Shown here: piece by piece, positions 36,696-49,800 of the stretch
How the letters are laid out: the number at the start of each line of letters is the position of its first letter
Numbering within the stretch: position 1 is the stretch's first letter
Source: Morchella semilibera
Taxonomy: Eukaryota > Ascomycota > Pezizomycetes > Pezizales > Morchellaceae
DNA length: 64,000 nucleotides
NCBI GenBank assembly: GCA_009192285.1
Contig: WBVU01000004.1
Span: forward strand, 2,192,001-2,256,000
Direction of reading: 5' to 3'
Position numbers and translations under genes: made by a program
Notes under the pieces: model-generated
The model's input: the letters and a program-made list of their open reading frames with translations, nothing else
The model's database searches: none
Told to the model about the DNA's origin: nothing

Positions 36696-38473
36696 ATGCA
36701 CCCCAACCCCAACCAAGCCAGAACAGAGCTTCCCCCACCATCATCTATCACCATAGTTAAACGCGCTACAGATACAGCTATGACTTCAGGTCCCATCAAA
36801 GCGTTTTTCACCCAGCGGAGAGCCGACAACCATCTTGTCGTTGAGGGTTTGTACACTAGCAGTCTTGCACACCCATAGGCTTCAACAAAACTAACCTACT
36901 ACAACCCCACTAGATCTACCAAAGTTCGACCTCGAAAGCTACATCTCCAACTACACTGGCACGGTGATCCTTCGCCAAACAACCCATGGATTGTGGCTAA
37001 TAGAGTTGGTACTGTAGGGCGAACCCAAATCGAGAGACTCTACCATATCGGCCTCCATTCTCCGCCGCTATGCATCGAAGCTCTGAAACTAGCCATCAAG
37101 GCGCTGAAGCAGACGTCGGATGTGTCACGCTATAAAGCCGTAGTTGAGCAGCTCCATAAGCTAGCCCCAGATGATCCGGAGGCTGTGATGGACGAAGAGT
37201 GGGTCGAGAAGACAAGCAGACGGGTTGCCAACAGTACCGAGAAGATTGAGGCAGATTTGAAGAGCTATAAGCATAATCTTATCAAAGAGAGCATCAGAGT
37301 AAGGCCTATGGGCTCGGTTGAGGAAAGCTAGTAGGATGATGGCTAACCGGGGGCGGGGGCTTACGGTGTAGATGGGTCACGAGGATCTTGGCAATCACTT
37401 CTATACTTCCGGGGATCTCATCAATGCTTTCAAGTCATACTCACGCATGCGGGATTTCTGTACAGCTCCTAAACATATCCTTGATATGTCGCTTCAGATC
37501 ATCCGTGTCTGCATTGAGCAAGGAAATTACATGTCTGTCCAATCCCACATTGTCAAGATCCGTAGTCTTTCTCGCTCCCCCGAAGAGGATGAGGCCTTGA
37601 AGCCAAAGCTATGTGTTGCTATGGGTCTCACACAGCTTGCCTTGGGAGCTTTCAAGGAGGCGGCAAAAAGCTTCCTAGAGACCCCCCCAACTCTTGGTGC
37701 AACGTATAATGATGTCATCTCTTCAAACGATGTTGCGATCTACGGAGGGCTCTGCGCACTCGCTAGCATGGAGAGGCCGCAGCTCAAGAAAGAAGTTCTC
37801 GATAACAACGATTTCCGGAACTTCTTGGAGCTGGAGCCACAGATGAGGAGAGCCATCTCTTACTTTTATACTGCAAAATACTCGAACTGCTTGACGATTC
37901 TCGAGGAGTATAGAAATGACTATTACCTCGACATACATTTGGTGAAGCACGTTAATAAGCTGTTTGAGATGATAAGGAGTAAGGGAATCGTGCAGTACTT
38001 TATTCCGTTCTCGTGTGTGGCATTGAAAAGCATGGCGGAAGCGTTTGCGACAGACGAGAATACGCTGGAGAGGGAGCTGGTAGGCATGATTGGAAAGGGA
38101 GTCTTAAATGCAAGAATAGATACAAAAAACAGGGTACGCCTGCCACATACAGTCCCTCTGCCAAATTCCTACCCAACTACACTATTATTTGCTTGCGCTT
38201 AGGCTTACAATGTTCATGTTCCAGCTCCTCACAGCAAAAGAAACCAATCTCCGCACAGCAGTGCACCGGGATACCCTGGCGATGGCGCAAAACTATGAAC
38301 GTACCGCCAGAATGCGGCTGATGAGGATGAATATTCTCCGTGCAGGCCTGGAGGTCCGGGGCCCCAAGGGAGGGCAGGGTCACTCTTCTGGGCCCTCCCA
38401 GGGCCAGCCGTGGATTGGTCATGCCGGGAGAGCGCAAGGGTTTATGGAAAGGTTCCATCACATGGGTTCTTGA
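36696..38473 (+). CDS. csn1: COP9 signalosome subunit 1 (PCI-domain)
   Basis: Family role: scaffold PCI subunit of the complex that removes NEDD8 from cullins; in filamentous fungi it controls development. Exons are 36696-36846, 36914-36958, 37018-37298, 37372-38133 and 38225-38473 (about 495 residues). Signature parts: DLPKFDLESYISNYTG joined to RTQIERLYHIG, IEALKLAIKALKQTSDVSRY, DLGNHFYTSGDLINAFKSYS (helical repeats), LCALASMERPQLKKEVLDN and FLELEPQMRRAISYFYTAKY. The PCI part is VQYFIPFSCVALKSMAEAFA, then GKGVLNARIDTKNR joined to LLTAKETNLRT. The join between NYTG and RTQIE needs a donor at 36959 that reads GC, not GT (intron 36959-37017), or a one-base error. ATG 36696 is the first in frame; ATG 36780 is an alternative start. 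Confidence 0.9.
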
Positions 38474-39369
38474 ATTAAAAAAAATGATTACCGCATCGTC
38501 TTCCTTATTATTATTATATATCTGATGGCTTTTTCATTCAAGTCTTGATTTTATTGACTGGGAAGATGGGGGTGGGGGGGCTGGAGTTTGTTCGTTTTCA
38601 TTTGAGAGTAAATCCTAAAATTAAAAAGAGATTGGGATTGGGTGGGGAGGAGACACTACCACGGGACAAGCCTATTGTGACTAGATTCTTAATCATCAAG
38701 CAGGAGGCGCTATGGTTTGTGGGGTATCAATAAAATGAATAGAATAGCCAGAGTAAAACGGCGGCTCTGAATCACAAGGGATCACTCAGGGCTTGGGATA
38801 CTGTCTATGATTTTTTTTCGGCCATGCGTTGAGGCAAATACTAATAATATATTTACGTTAAAGTACATACATAGGGAGTCCTGAAGGCTGCGAATAGTAA
38901 AAACCCTTCATACATACATGTAGTATGTACATGTATCTAGTTGGCTAGCGCTCCTGCCCCGAGCCACTCCCCGCACGACTGTCTTGGCGGCCGAGTGATC
39001 GGCCTTGATCAAAGTAGTCAGTGGTTTCGTCCATTAGTATACAGGAAATGGGGAGCAGTACATGTAGTCCGTGTAGAAGGGGCCCGCTCTGGTTATACAA
39101 CCATCGATCGAACATAATTCCGGTAGCGGCCTTGACTGCCTATACGTACCAAGTATGTAATTGAGTGTATTTATTTGGATTAACTCCTTTCCTTTTCTCC
39201 TGCCGTGGTTGGTGGGGTATGTATGGATGTAGGTACAAACCCGCGTGGCAAGACAACGACTTGACATCAAAAACCGTGCCTTATGACAAAGATAGCAAGT
39301 ACCTACATGTACTTACACTTCCAGAAATCATAGTATCTACATGTATCTACTCTTTCTCGTCTTGTACGT

Positions 39370-39402
<33 letters not shown>

Positions 39403-39956
39403 GGGGTTTGGTATAGAGTATGTAAATACATGCGGGCGTTGTTTCGTCACGCGAGTGTACTTCTACTTACAGCAGCTACAGTAGAAGCACCTCTCTGTTT
39501 CTGTGAGTCAGGAGCTACAATATGTGTAGGTGTGTCCGGGCATAGGGGTCAGTCGGGTCAGTCAGTCAGTGCCTACCTATAGGTACATGTAGATATAGTG
39601 AGTGAGTCGTGCATTTATGATGGTGACTGGTACCCAGGATATGCAGATCTCGAGAAACCCCGTTATTTTTTTATATTTTATGCAGGGGAGGAACGGCGCT
39701 TTGCGCGCATTGGCCTCCCACTCACTCCCGCATAGGGGGATATCGATAAAGGATAAGCTAAATGCGATACAATCAGTCAGTCAGTCGATCAGCCGATCAT
39801 TGACTCACGAATTGCATCATGCCCAGCCCCCAATATATGTATACATAACAGCACATAATATATGTACCGTCCGTCCGTCCGCAACCTCACAACCACCTAA
39901 AAACACAAAACACAAACACAATATTAGCATTGATTGACACAGTTCCCGGATCCCAA
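38474..39956. other. Intergenic region, CSN1 to F-box gene
   Basis: No gene is supported. It has TACATGTA palindromes near 38917, 38929, 39058, 39304, 39339 and 39587, an ATT microsatellite at 39373-39402, and short CAGT repeats near 39560 and 39775. The 80 bp before the next start include GTCCGTCCGTCC. Confidence 0.55.
39373..39402. repeat. (ATT)10 microsatellite
   Basis: About ten perfect ATT triplets in intergenic DNA. Confidence 0.9.
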
Positions 39957-41565
39957 ATGCCTCCTCTACCCACACTCCCTACCCTCCCGCACGACATCCT
40001 CCGCCTGATAACCACACACCTGCCCACCGCCTCCTCCGTCGCCTGTCTGTCCCTGACGTGCCGCTCCCTCCACGCCTTCGCCACCCTCGAGGGCTGGCGG
40101 GTCTTCGTGCGTACACACTTCCCGGCGTTTCCGGCCGCGAGCGGCGGGACGCCGGCCGACTGGCGCGCGTGGGCGCAGGTGCAGACGGGGGTTGCGCGCA
40201 ACTGGCGGCGCCGCGGGTTCACCGCTCGGATGCTGGAGCCGCTGGTATCTGGTGGAGGTGGAGGTGGAGGTGGTAGGGGGAGGAGGGGGGGTGCGGGGAT
40301 GGGTAAGTGGGCGCCGAGGGGGAGGCAGACGCTGGGGTATGTCCCGGTGCTGGGCCTTGCTGAGGATTTCAGCGGGGGTGGGGAAGGGGAGGACGTTTTG
40401 GTTGTTGGGGCCGGGCCGGACATTGTGGTTCGGAAGCGCGGGAAGAGGGGTATGAGGTGGTGGGGGTTTGAGGATCGGGATGAGGTGGCGGGGAGGGACG
40501 ATATCACGGCGGTGAGGCTCCTGGGGGGCGGCGGGGAGACGGCGGTGGTCGGCAGGGCAAACGGGAGGATGGAGGTTGTGGGACTGGACACGGAGCGGGA
40601 GGCGGGCGGCGTGGCCAGGGCAAGTGTGCTGAGACGGTACGAGACGGGTGGGGCGCAGGTGAAGGACGTGGGTGTGCTCACCACCGGCGGCGAAGGAGTC
40701 GTGTCTGCGGTCCTGGGGGCGTCCAGCATCGCGCTATATCCGCTCCCGGAAACAGAGACGGCGGCGGCGGAGAGCGTCGAGGCGATATCGAGGATCACCC
40801 TGGCGGACGGCGGGATCCCGTGGAAGACGTCGTTCCTGTCGCCGGCGCTCATGGCCCTGGGGGCCACGGGCACGAAGCCAATATCGGTGTTTGCGCTTGG
40901 GCGCGAGGGCCTCCGCGCACAGCCTGTGCGCACGTTCTCGGCCGCAGAGTGTGCGGGCGTCAGCTCGCTGGGCGTGTATGCGCTTTCGCCGCTTGGCTTT
41001 GGGTCTGGCCCCGACGTATTCCTGGCGGGCTGGTACGATGGTGTCTCACGGTTTGTGCCATCCCTTTTCAAGCCTCTTCCCCTTCCTAGTCAGCTAGCTT
41101 ATAGTAAATAATAGCCTCCATGACCTCCGCTCCCCTGCCAACTTCGTGGCAGAGTACAGCGACCCCCTCGACGCCCAGAACAGCATCTACTCGCTCCTCC
41201 CGCTGGGCCACGACCGCTTCCTCACCGGCGGCGGGCGCCACTGCATCCTCAAGGTCTTTGACCTGCGCTCAACCGGCGGCGGCAGCTGGGCCACATATCT
41301 CCAGCCGGTGCAGTACCGGCGGACGCACGGTAATAGCTCCTGGGAGTCGCCGGTGTACTCGCTGGCGCTGGCGGCGGGCGGGAGGAACGTCTACGCGGGG
41401 ACGCAAGGGCAGGTGTGGGAGCTCGATTTTGCGGGGGGGAGACGCCGGGGTGGGGATGGCGGCCCGGGGTTGAGTATGTATGGGTTTGAGGGCAAGAATG
41501 CTGGCAGACTGTATAGGCAGAAGCAGGGGCCGGGGCCGGGCCGGGGGTGGAGAGGGCGGGCATAG
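39957..41565 (+). CDS. F-box protein with WD-like C-terminal region, very GC-rich
   Basis: Probable substrate adaptor of an SCF ubiquitin ligase. Exons are 39957-41050 and 41115-41565 (about 514 residues). The F-box is near the N-terminus: LPHDILRLITTHLPTASSVA followed by CLSLTCRSLHAFATLEGW. A glycine run (SGGGGGGGGRGRRGG) follows. Beta-propeller-like strands include SPLGFGSGPDVFLAGWYDGV joined to RLHDLRSPANFVAEYSDPLD, then GHDRFLTGGGRHCILKVFDL and SWESPVYSLALAAGGRNVYA. ATG 39957 directly precedes the F-box. Third positions are overwhelmingly G or C, unlike CSN1 upstream or the NLR downstream; all reading frames stay open for long stretches for that reason. The arrangement matches fungal F-box/WD-like proteins; the substrate is unknown. 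Confidence 0.8.
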
Positions 41566-42450
41566 AGGGCGGGAGACTGGATAGGAGGTGGCGCCCTGGG
41601 AATGTGGTGCGTCCTGAATTGGCGTAGGTAGATGTAATGTGTGTATTTTCTTTTGTTCGTCTGGGCTCTTCTTTAGAGGCATCTAGATATATTTAGATTT
41701 TTTCCCTAGAGATTGATGAATTTAACCTGAAACACAGAGTCAGCTACGTAGTTAACCGCTCAAAAGGGTTCCACTGTAGGTATCTTTACCTCACCTCTCG
41801 ATACAGGAACCATATGTATCTGCCCCTTCGTCCATTACCGGGAGAGATACTTTTGTACCCGGGGCACATTCCTCAGGCGTGATGTCGATGCCTAATCTAA
41901 TACAGGCCACGAAGAGCACCCTGACCTTGGATTGTCATATCGTGTTGGATACGTGCCTATGAATTGTCGGTCGGCCAATTCTGGATGCGTGCCAAGGATA
42001 TAGTGGCGAGTGATCACCTGTGATCCAATGCCGAAGTTGGAAAGAGGGGAGGGAAACCTTTGTCTCTGTATGTACGTGGGATTAGATATGACGTGGGAGT
42101 ACATGTGTAAAGGTGGAATGGTTATGTAGGTACATGTAGTTGGTGTGGAGTGCGGTGGGTGTGGGTGTGGATGCATGGAGTACGGTGGGGGGTCTCCCTG
42201 AATACAACATGTACCTACATGTACAATGTGCAATGTACGGGTGATTGGGTGTCAGTGTTGCCAGGGGAAAGATCAGGGGCTACATGAAGTCATACAGTTC
42301 AAGGTCCCAGTTGTCCCAATGGCAGCAGGATTGATGATAGGATGGCATACTTAAAGTTCGCTATACACATACGCAGCGAGCCTGCACAAATTACATTGAC
42401 TATGTAAATTCCACACACCAACCTCGTCGCTCTATCTACATACACCCAAT
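41566..42450. other. Intergenic region between convergent F-box and GH51 genes
   Basis: No gene is seen. It should contain both 3' UTRs. Two TACATGTA copies lie near 42132 and 42212. Confidence 0.6.
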
Positions 42451-45187
42451 TCACAACGAAAACTCCAGCACAATCACACTCGCCTTCGGCACATCAAACT
42501 CCCACTCGCTGCCGCTCACACCATCAAACTCCAGTGGCTGTGGCGAGATCGCCGTCTGGTTGCCAATGTAGTTGAACCCGTTGCGCACCTCGTGCGTTAG
42601 GATTGTGCCATTGACGCCCGTGATGTCGCGGTCAAACTCAAGTGTCAGTGGCACGGCGGAGTTGGCGGCGTTGACCAGCTGCGGATGTGTTAGTGGAGGA
42701 AGAAGGGGGGATGCTAGGAGAGTGGGATTACCTTGACGTAGATGACGTTCCTTCCGCTGTCGTGTTGGGCGGCCCACCAGAGGGGGTTGAGCGTGCCGGA
42801 TACGGGCACGATGGGGAGTGTCTCGGTGCCGCGGTGGTGAGAAAAGATCTTTTGTTGGTAGTAGCTTGCTGATAGTGTGGTTTGGTTAGGGTCGGCGGAG
42901 AAGCTGATTAGGTCGGGCTAGATATCAGGTTTGCGTGTTAGCAAGACTTATACCGTCTTAGATATTGGTACGTTCTGGTCTGTAATTACCGTCCACTGGT
43001 ACGAGTTGTAATTCTGGAAGAGTGGTGCGTATGAAGACAGTTTTACAGTGTTTGGGTTACGCTCCATGCCGATGCCAAATATCTTGATACAGTCTGTGTT
43101 AGCTTGGTCCTAGTTGGATTAAGATTACCGGTCCAAGTGTCACTTACAGCTTCACCAATCGCGGCATCCAAGGTGGGGTATACAATCCTCCCGGGACCGG
43201 ACCATTGGACGTTTCCAGAGGAACTATCGACCGAGAGGACAGAGTATTCGCCAACAACTGAAGGCGATAATGTCAGTCAACCTGGAAGGGATAGAAATCG
43301 TCTTAAATATGCCAATACTCACAGATAGTGACGTTTTGGTACGAACTGACGCCAAAGTTGTCGTAAATACCAAACTGTAGCCCATAGGTTAGAAGCTACT
43401 TACACTCACATTTCGGGTTTGTAGCAACTTACATTATTCTTATAAAACTGCGGAGTCTGGTAATAATGAGGGTCCCCTAACCAACGAGCCGATATCAGCA
43501 ATCTATGCTAAAAACATTCATCACAAAATAGCTCAACTTACACATCTCCCCTGCCGGAATGTCCATCTTCGGTGTAATGTCGGGGCCCGCCGTGGCAATG
43601 AAGGTAATATCTGGATACTTTGCCTTGAGCTGCTCATAGTACAATGGAAACCTCCAGTTGTAATTCCCAGAGAACTGGTCCTCGTTGCCAATCTCAACAA
43701 GCTTCAATTTATATGGCTCGGAGCGTCCATGTGACGCCCGCAATGCACCCATGGGCGTGCTGACATCGCCAAGAATGTACTCGAGCTCGTCGAGAACCTC
43801 GTCGATGAAGGGCTGAATGTGCTCACGGGGAACTGTGCTGGCCGGATTGCGCCCGTTGGGGGCGAGAGTGTAGCCGGCGTAGACTGTGAGGAGTGGGTCC
43901 ATCTCCATATCTTCGCAAAAGTCAAAGTACTCGAGCAGGCCAAGGCTAGGTTCTATTAATGGTTTTGAACCTTTTACTTTGGGGAGGTGTCATTGCTTCT
44001 TACCCGTTGGTATTGAAGTACTCCCATTGGCCAACTCGGCCCTTTCTGTACCTCAGGTCTCCAATTGTTTCATTCCATTTCCACCGGGTTTGAATTGAGA
44101 AGCCCTATGAGCGCACTATCAACACCCCTTCCTTCGCACTTGCAAACCCACATAGAAAAAAACTAACCTCAAGATTATTCCCTCCCGGGAATCTCAAAAA
44201 CTTTGGATCCAACCCCTTTAACGCCTCCGCCAGGTCCTTCCTGATACCGTTCGGTCTATCCTTAAACGTCGGCGGGAACAGCGAAACCAGCGAAAAGTAG
44301 AATGTCTGTCCCTTGACCTGTGCCGCGTCCATCGTGATCGCAAACGAGTTATTGATGCTCGGCGCCGCAAACTCCGGCGTCAGTGTGGCCTCCAGCTTGG
44401 TGTAGTCAAACGTGTCCAGCTTCTCCGTGATGGGGATCTCGGTGGTGGTCCATACCTCGCCCGTGAGGTTGGAGCGAAGGGACAGCTTGAAGGCGGTGAG
44501 GGCCCCGCTGTAGTACTGCTCCCAGGGCTTGACGTAGAAGGAGGCGGCGTACTTTTGTGGCCGGACGTCCATGCCCCAGTAGCCTGTGTCGTTTAGTATC
44601 ATTTCATCATAGGGTATGTGTGTGATTTACCTTCGTTCATGAACCCGACTTCGCCGGTGGCACTGTTTCCTACATCGACTCTCAGGACTGCCGGGAGTGC
44701 GTCCGAAAGTGGGTTCATGAGGTCAATGGAGAGCTTGACATCCCCAATTGCACGCCAGGCGTCCAGGTTCGGGCCAAACGGGATAGCCGCTTCCTGAGTC
44801 CCATACGGATACGGGGTTGACCCGCTGTTGAGAAGCTTCACTCCGGAGCCTATATATCTCACCTGGTTAGAGGCCTCAATCGTATCACGAGCACACGAGC
44901 TTCTAATAATAATTACCTTGGAAAGCCCTGTTCCTAATCAACTCGGCGTAGATGCCACCATCACCAGAATGCTTTTTTTGTCCATGTTAGAGCGATATCC
45001 ACGGGGGGAGTAAGCAATTGCTCACATTAATATCCTCAAAGAACAACCCGTAGAGGTTCGGTGCGGTCTTGTTCCTTGCCGCTGTGTCTTCGGTGTTGAT
45101 CTTGAGGTGCACTGGCGTCACGGTCTGGCCCCATGCCGGCCTACTGGAAACGAGCGCAAGCAGCGCAACTAATTGAGGAACGTACAT
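42451..45187 (-). CDS. GH51 alpha-L-arabinofuranosidase, secreted
   Basis: Releases arabinose from hemicellulose and pectin side chains outside the cell. Twelve exons: 45187-45026, 44971-44917, 44849-44631, 44583-44168, 44104-44004, 43945-43542, 43476-43433, 43374-43323, 43257-43148, 43082-42990, 42917-42732 and 42678-42451. All phases agree (about 689 residues, no break). The start MYVPQLVALLALVSSRPAWG is a signal peptide. GH51 marks: NLYGLFFEDIN, HSGDGGIYAELIRNRAFQG and KFLRFPGGNNLEGFSIQTRW. LVEIGNEDQFSGNYNWRFP holds the acid/base Glu and FVGEYSVLSVD the nucleophile Glu. The C-terminal beta domain ends DVPKASVIVLEFSL. Several exons are only 40-110 bp, more than usual for fungal GH51 genes. 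Codon use is GC-leaning. Confidence 0.93.
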
Positions 45188-46809
45188 ATTCTGCAACTAC
45201 TTGCCTCGCAGATGATTGACGAGATGCCATCCCACCCAATCCCCAGAGCTCTCTTTTAAACATTCTGCGGGGTGGCTGCGAGGAGAGTGCGGATAAATCG
45301 ATAGGCAGGTACCAAGGCCGTGAAGCTACAATTGGAATCCGGCTGATCATGGCCGCCGGACCAAGGGGCGGAGGGGGACGAACGAGATGGAAGGTGCTAT
45401 GTGGAAAAAACTCTAATATCTATAAACTTAGATGCCTGCTGTGGAGATCCTCTAGCCTGGCCCTGGTACGGTGTGGGGCTTTAGCGCCTCGCCTGTGATG
45501 TGTACCTGCCGGAGTAGAGTCTGTAGATCATTTTGGCAATTAGCCATGGCCTATAAACTGGGTCGCGCTCGCTCTAGTAGGGGCCGATTCGGGGCGAATT
45601 TTTGCGCGTTACGAGGCGGGCGGATGGAGGGAGGGAAGGCGATGAGATGAGATCATTCGAGATGAGGTTGGAGAGGACTGTGGGGTAGGTGCTGTGCCGG
45701 CTTTTATGGATAAAGGACTATATAGTAGGGCTCGAGATGTGTGGAGTATTGTTACTTACAGCTGGTAAATGGTTAGACTGGTCTTGGGATTATTAGGATA
45801 TATGCGGTTCGGGTTGGGATTCGATATACTCTACTCTCTAGGGACATGGGGATTTGGCGGTAATATCCCTCCGGATTGAACGAGGCGATACAAGATGCAG
45901 GTACAATACTTGATATGATAGGCGGCGTCTTAATAAATAGGATACTATATAACACGGCCGTTGCAATATGGGAAAGACCACCTCGAAAAACACCTGGGAA
46001 ATGAACTCAAAATTCTGGGGTTCTCTGAGCTCCATCTCGACATAATCTCTAATGTCTTTTTAGGTGGTCAAAACTTTTGTCTAATGCCGAGTGGTTTAGG
46101 TCGCTAAACATGGATACTTTGGCTGTAAAAGGTGTATTCTACCAAAACATACGTGTAATTTGGTGCTCCGAGTGATACTACATGTAGCCTGATAAAACAA
46201 AATACCACAACATTTACTTACCACCCCCCCCCCCACACTCAATACCCGGTACCTAAGTTACATACATATCGCGGCTAGGAGAGGGTAAAACATCAGACCG
46301 AAGTACATGTACCTACATGTACCTACATACTCTAGACGCTGAGATAGTTACATATACGTGTATAGAGTACATGTAGGTACATATGGTTATATACATGTAT
46401 TTCGTGCCCAGCCTGTGTCACGATTCGCGGTGCACAATTTGAAAACGAGGCTGCATTATCGTACCATGTACCTACATACTTAATGTGTAGCCTAGCAGGT
46501 CTAGGCGGAGACCTTCCATTCATTCGTACCACACCAACACGCGTCGAAATATCCATCCATAGCTAATCCAACCGAGCTTCATGTCTAAGCATGCGTTCTT
46601 ACCCCGCTACATACATGTACTGCTGGAGTCTCTCCTTCTATCTTTCTTCCTCATTCCGTGATCCTAACTAAAAAAACACCCCAAGGCATATTAAACACTT
46701 TGATTATCCAGATCACATGGTTTGTGCGATTAAGATACAACCGAAAGATTTAGAGAAAGCACAACTAATTAATCTTTAATTAAATGCAAAATCTAGGCAA
46801 AGAATAAGA
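45188..46809. other. Intergenic region between divergent GH51 and NLR genes
   Basis: No gene is supported. A cluster of TACATGTA copies spans 46184-46620, six of them within about 46304-46620. Part of it (ACCTACATACTCTA and TAGAGTACATGTAGGT) can pair as a hairpin. Confidence 0.55.
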
Positions 46810-49800
46810 ATGGCTCCAAACATACCCCTACGTTTCTCCGGGAACTCTACAACCCGCCTGGCATAGAACCTATAGTCGAGTTAGAGCTTCTCCCCTTGGA
46901 AAACATTCAAACTTCCGCTGATTAGTTGACTTTTTAGTATTGTTTTTGTCCATGGGCTTAATCCTCTCAACACCCCAGATTTCGCGGAGAAGACATGGAC
47001 ACATGAAAGTGGAACCTTGTGGCCTAGGGATCTGTTACCTTTAAACGTCCCGGAATGTCGTGTTCTACTCTTCGGCTACAATTCAAACGTCGCATTTGGT
47101 GTCTCCAACCAAGGCATCAAGGATCATGCAAACACCCTCCTAGATAGGTTCGTTAGGAATCGGAAATTGACGGAGGTAAAGTTTGCAATGACTAAAACTA
47201 TAATGACAAAGAGCGGGGGGAGGGTGCCAGAAATGTACCTGGCTAATTGATTACTAAAAATTGAACAGAGATCGAAAACCCGACCTATTATCTTTGTTGG
47301 GCATAGTCTCGGTGGTTTGGTAATAAAGCAGGTTAGAAATAACTCGGGCAGATTTTAATCAAACTAGTATTTAATTTTTTAGTAGAATTAACATACTAAT
47401 ATTTCAGATATTTAGGCACTAATTAACGCAACAAACAACTATGAGGAGTATGGAGTTATCAAAGAAGCCACCCGGGGCCTTGTTTTTTTCGGTACTCCCC
47501 ATAGAGGGGGAAATGGGGCTTCATTTGGCCAAGTTGCTGCCAATATCATCACAGCCGTTTCTGGGACAGATCGAAACGACATACTCAAGTCTTTGAGTAG
47601 CAACTCCATTCTTACAAGGAACTCCAACGATGACTTTAGACATCAATACGAAAGATACCGTGTTCTGACCTTTTACGAAACAAGGAAGACAAAGGTTGAT
47701 AGGTGGCCTAGTGGAATTTTTGGCTGTATCCTCAACGCGGTAATTCATAACCTTATAGATCTGGCCTGGGTCGAAGATAGCTAAGGTGCTAGGTGATTTC
47801 TACAGATAGTAGTTGATGCGGATTCCGCAAAGCTCGGATTAGCTGGCGCACGTGAGAATCAGCTGCCTATCGATGCAGACCACTCGGGGATATGCAGATT
47901 TGAGTCTGAAGATGATGATAGATATGAGCCTGTTGGTGGGTTGATTGAGGAGCTAGTGAGTCGCATAATTCAAGATACAGCAGGGGGAGAGTCTGCGCCC
48001 AACAGCAGAGTTACTGCTTGTACGTAAAATCTTCAAAATTAGCACCCATAATATATTAAGCCCCCCCCCCCCTCCTTCCCCCCCCCCCTCTTTTGCTTTC
48101 TTTCTACGCCCAGCTAATTTTGATCAATAGCTAAAATGCTCCTCAACCGGCTGGATGTGAAGGGGTCCCCAAACTTTTCTGGAAGAGAGGGTGAAATACG
48201 CCGCATACATGAACATCTCACATCATTACCAACGCGATCATCCCGAAGAGTAGTTTTACTTCATGGCCTTGGAGGAAGTGGTAAAACCGAGATTGCTCTT
48301 GCCTATGCTTCCAGGCACCGGGCCGAGTACACTGCAGTCTTTTGGATCGATGCTACCAGTAGGCAAACTGCAATGCTCGGGCATTTTCAGATAGTTCAAA
48401 AACTCATTGATTCCAAAACCATTCATGGGGACTCCACAATCGGCTACAAAAAGATGGCGCAAGACCTGGGTTTATCGGGTCTCATATCAACAGATGGACT
48501 CTTGATTAGTGATTTGGGTGATGATGATAAAGAACGAGTTCTCAAAACATCAAAGAGATTGCTCGAGAGGGAGGAAAATAGGAACGTTCTTATCATCTAT
48601 GACAACTGCGGCGACATTGAGTCGTATAAGCTCTTTGCGGACTTTGTCCCCGATACTGGAAGTATTCTGGTCACGAGCCGGAGAAAAGAAGCCATCTATC
48701 TGCACGGGACGACCATAGAGATCGAGGGGGTTGAAGAGAAAGATGGTATCCAACTTCTTTTGAGCACCTCGCAATATCTGGGATCCCCTGGGCCATGGCC
48801 AGGTATGTATTTACAATCTTATCTTATCTGGAAACCTTCTTACAATTGATAGACAATTTCGAGGGTATTAAAGAAATAAAAATGATTGTCAATATTCTTG
48901 AAAGGCTGCCTCTAGCAATCGAAGCTGCAGGATCTCATATCTTCCGTACAAGGCTAAGCCCTCGCCAATTTCTCTCGACCTTAGAGAATCACAAAAGCGA
49001 AATCCTCCAAGTAATCCCCTGCGGCGCACTTGAAAGATATGGTAAAGATGTATATACATCTTGGGATGTGTCTTTCAATGACCTACAAGACAAAAATCCG
49101 GACGCTATCAAGCTACTTCGATTCTGCTCCTTCATGCACCACAGTGAAATACCGCTAGAACTCCTTAGACGTGGACATGAGGATGAGGATGAGGATGAGG
49201 ATGAGAAGGAAGCCGAGGACAGCAATGAAGACCTAAGGGCGCCTTTTAAATGGCTAATAAAGTTTGTGGGGGACGATCTTGCGTTTCAAAAAGCAATAGC
49301 GGATTTATTCTCTTATTCGTTGGCGCGGCCAAAAAACTCACTAGACCATGAGAATGACATCGTTTTCTCAATCAACCCCCTGGTTCAATTATGGAGTTAT
49401 GAGAAATTGGGAAAGAAAGAGAAGGAACAATATTTTATCTCGACGGTCCTTCTTCTAGGCAGTGCTCTTGATCTCCCAAATACTGCTGAGAATATTCTAG
49501 CCCAACGGAAGGCTCTTCCACATCTAGAGTCTTGCTTTCGTTATTCGATGCCAGTGCAGCAAGTGGGCACCTGCAAGAAAATATCCAGATCTTTAATAGT
49601 GCTTGGAGAAATTATCAGTAAACTAGACAGCTTTGAATTTCGGGGGGTACTTGAATACATACTTCATATGCATGAGACGATTTTCGGTCCGAAACACCCT
49701 GGTACACTAAGGGTGATAAATAACCTGGCAGGTCTATCCCGCAACCAAGGGCAGCACCCCGAGGCAGAAGCTTTGTACATGCGGGCTCTTGGACCGGAGT

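Noticed and set aside
39887-41071. 394-codon antisense open frame over the F-box gene
   Set aside because: A GC-rich shadow; the + strand frame has the F-box motif and a fitting splice site.
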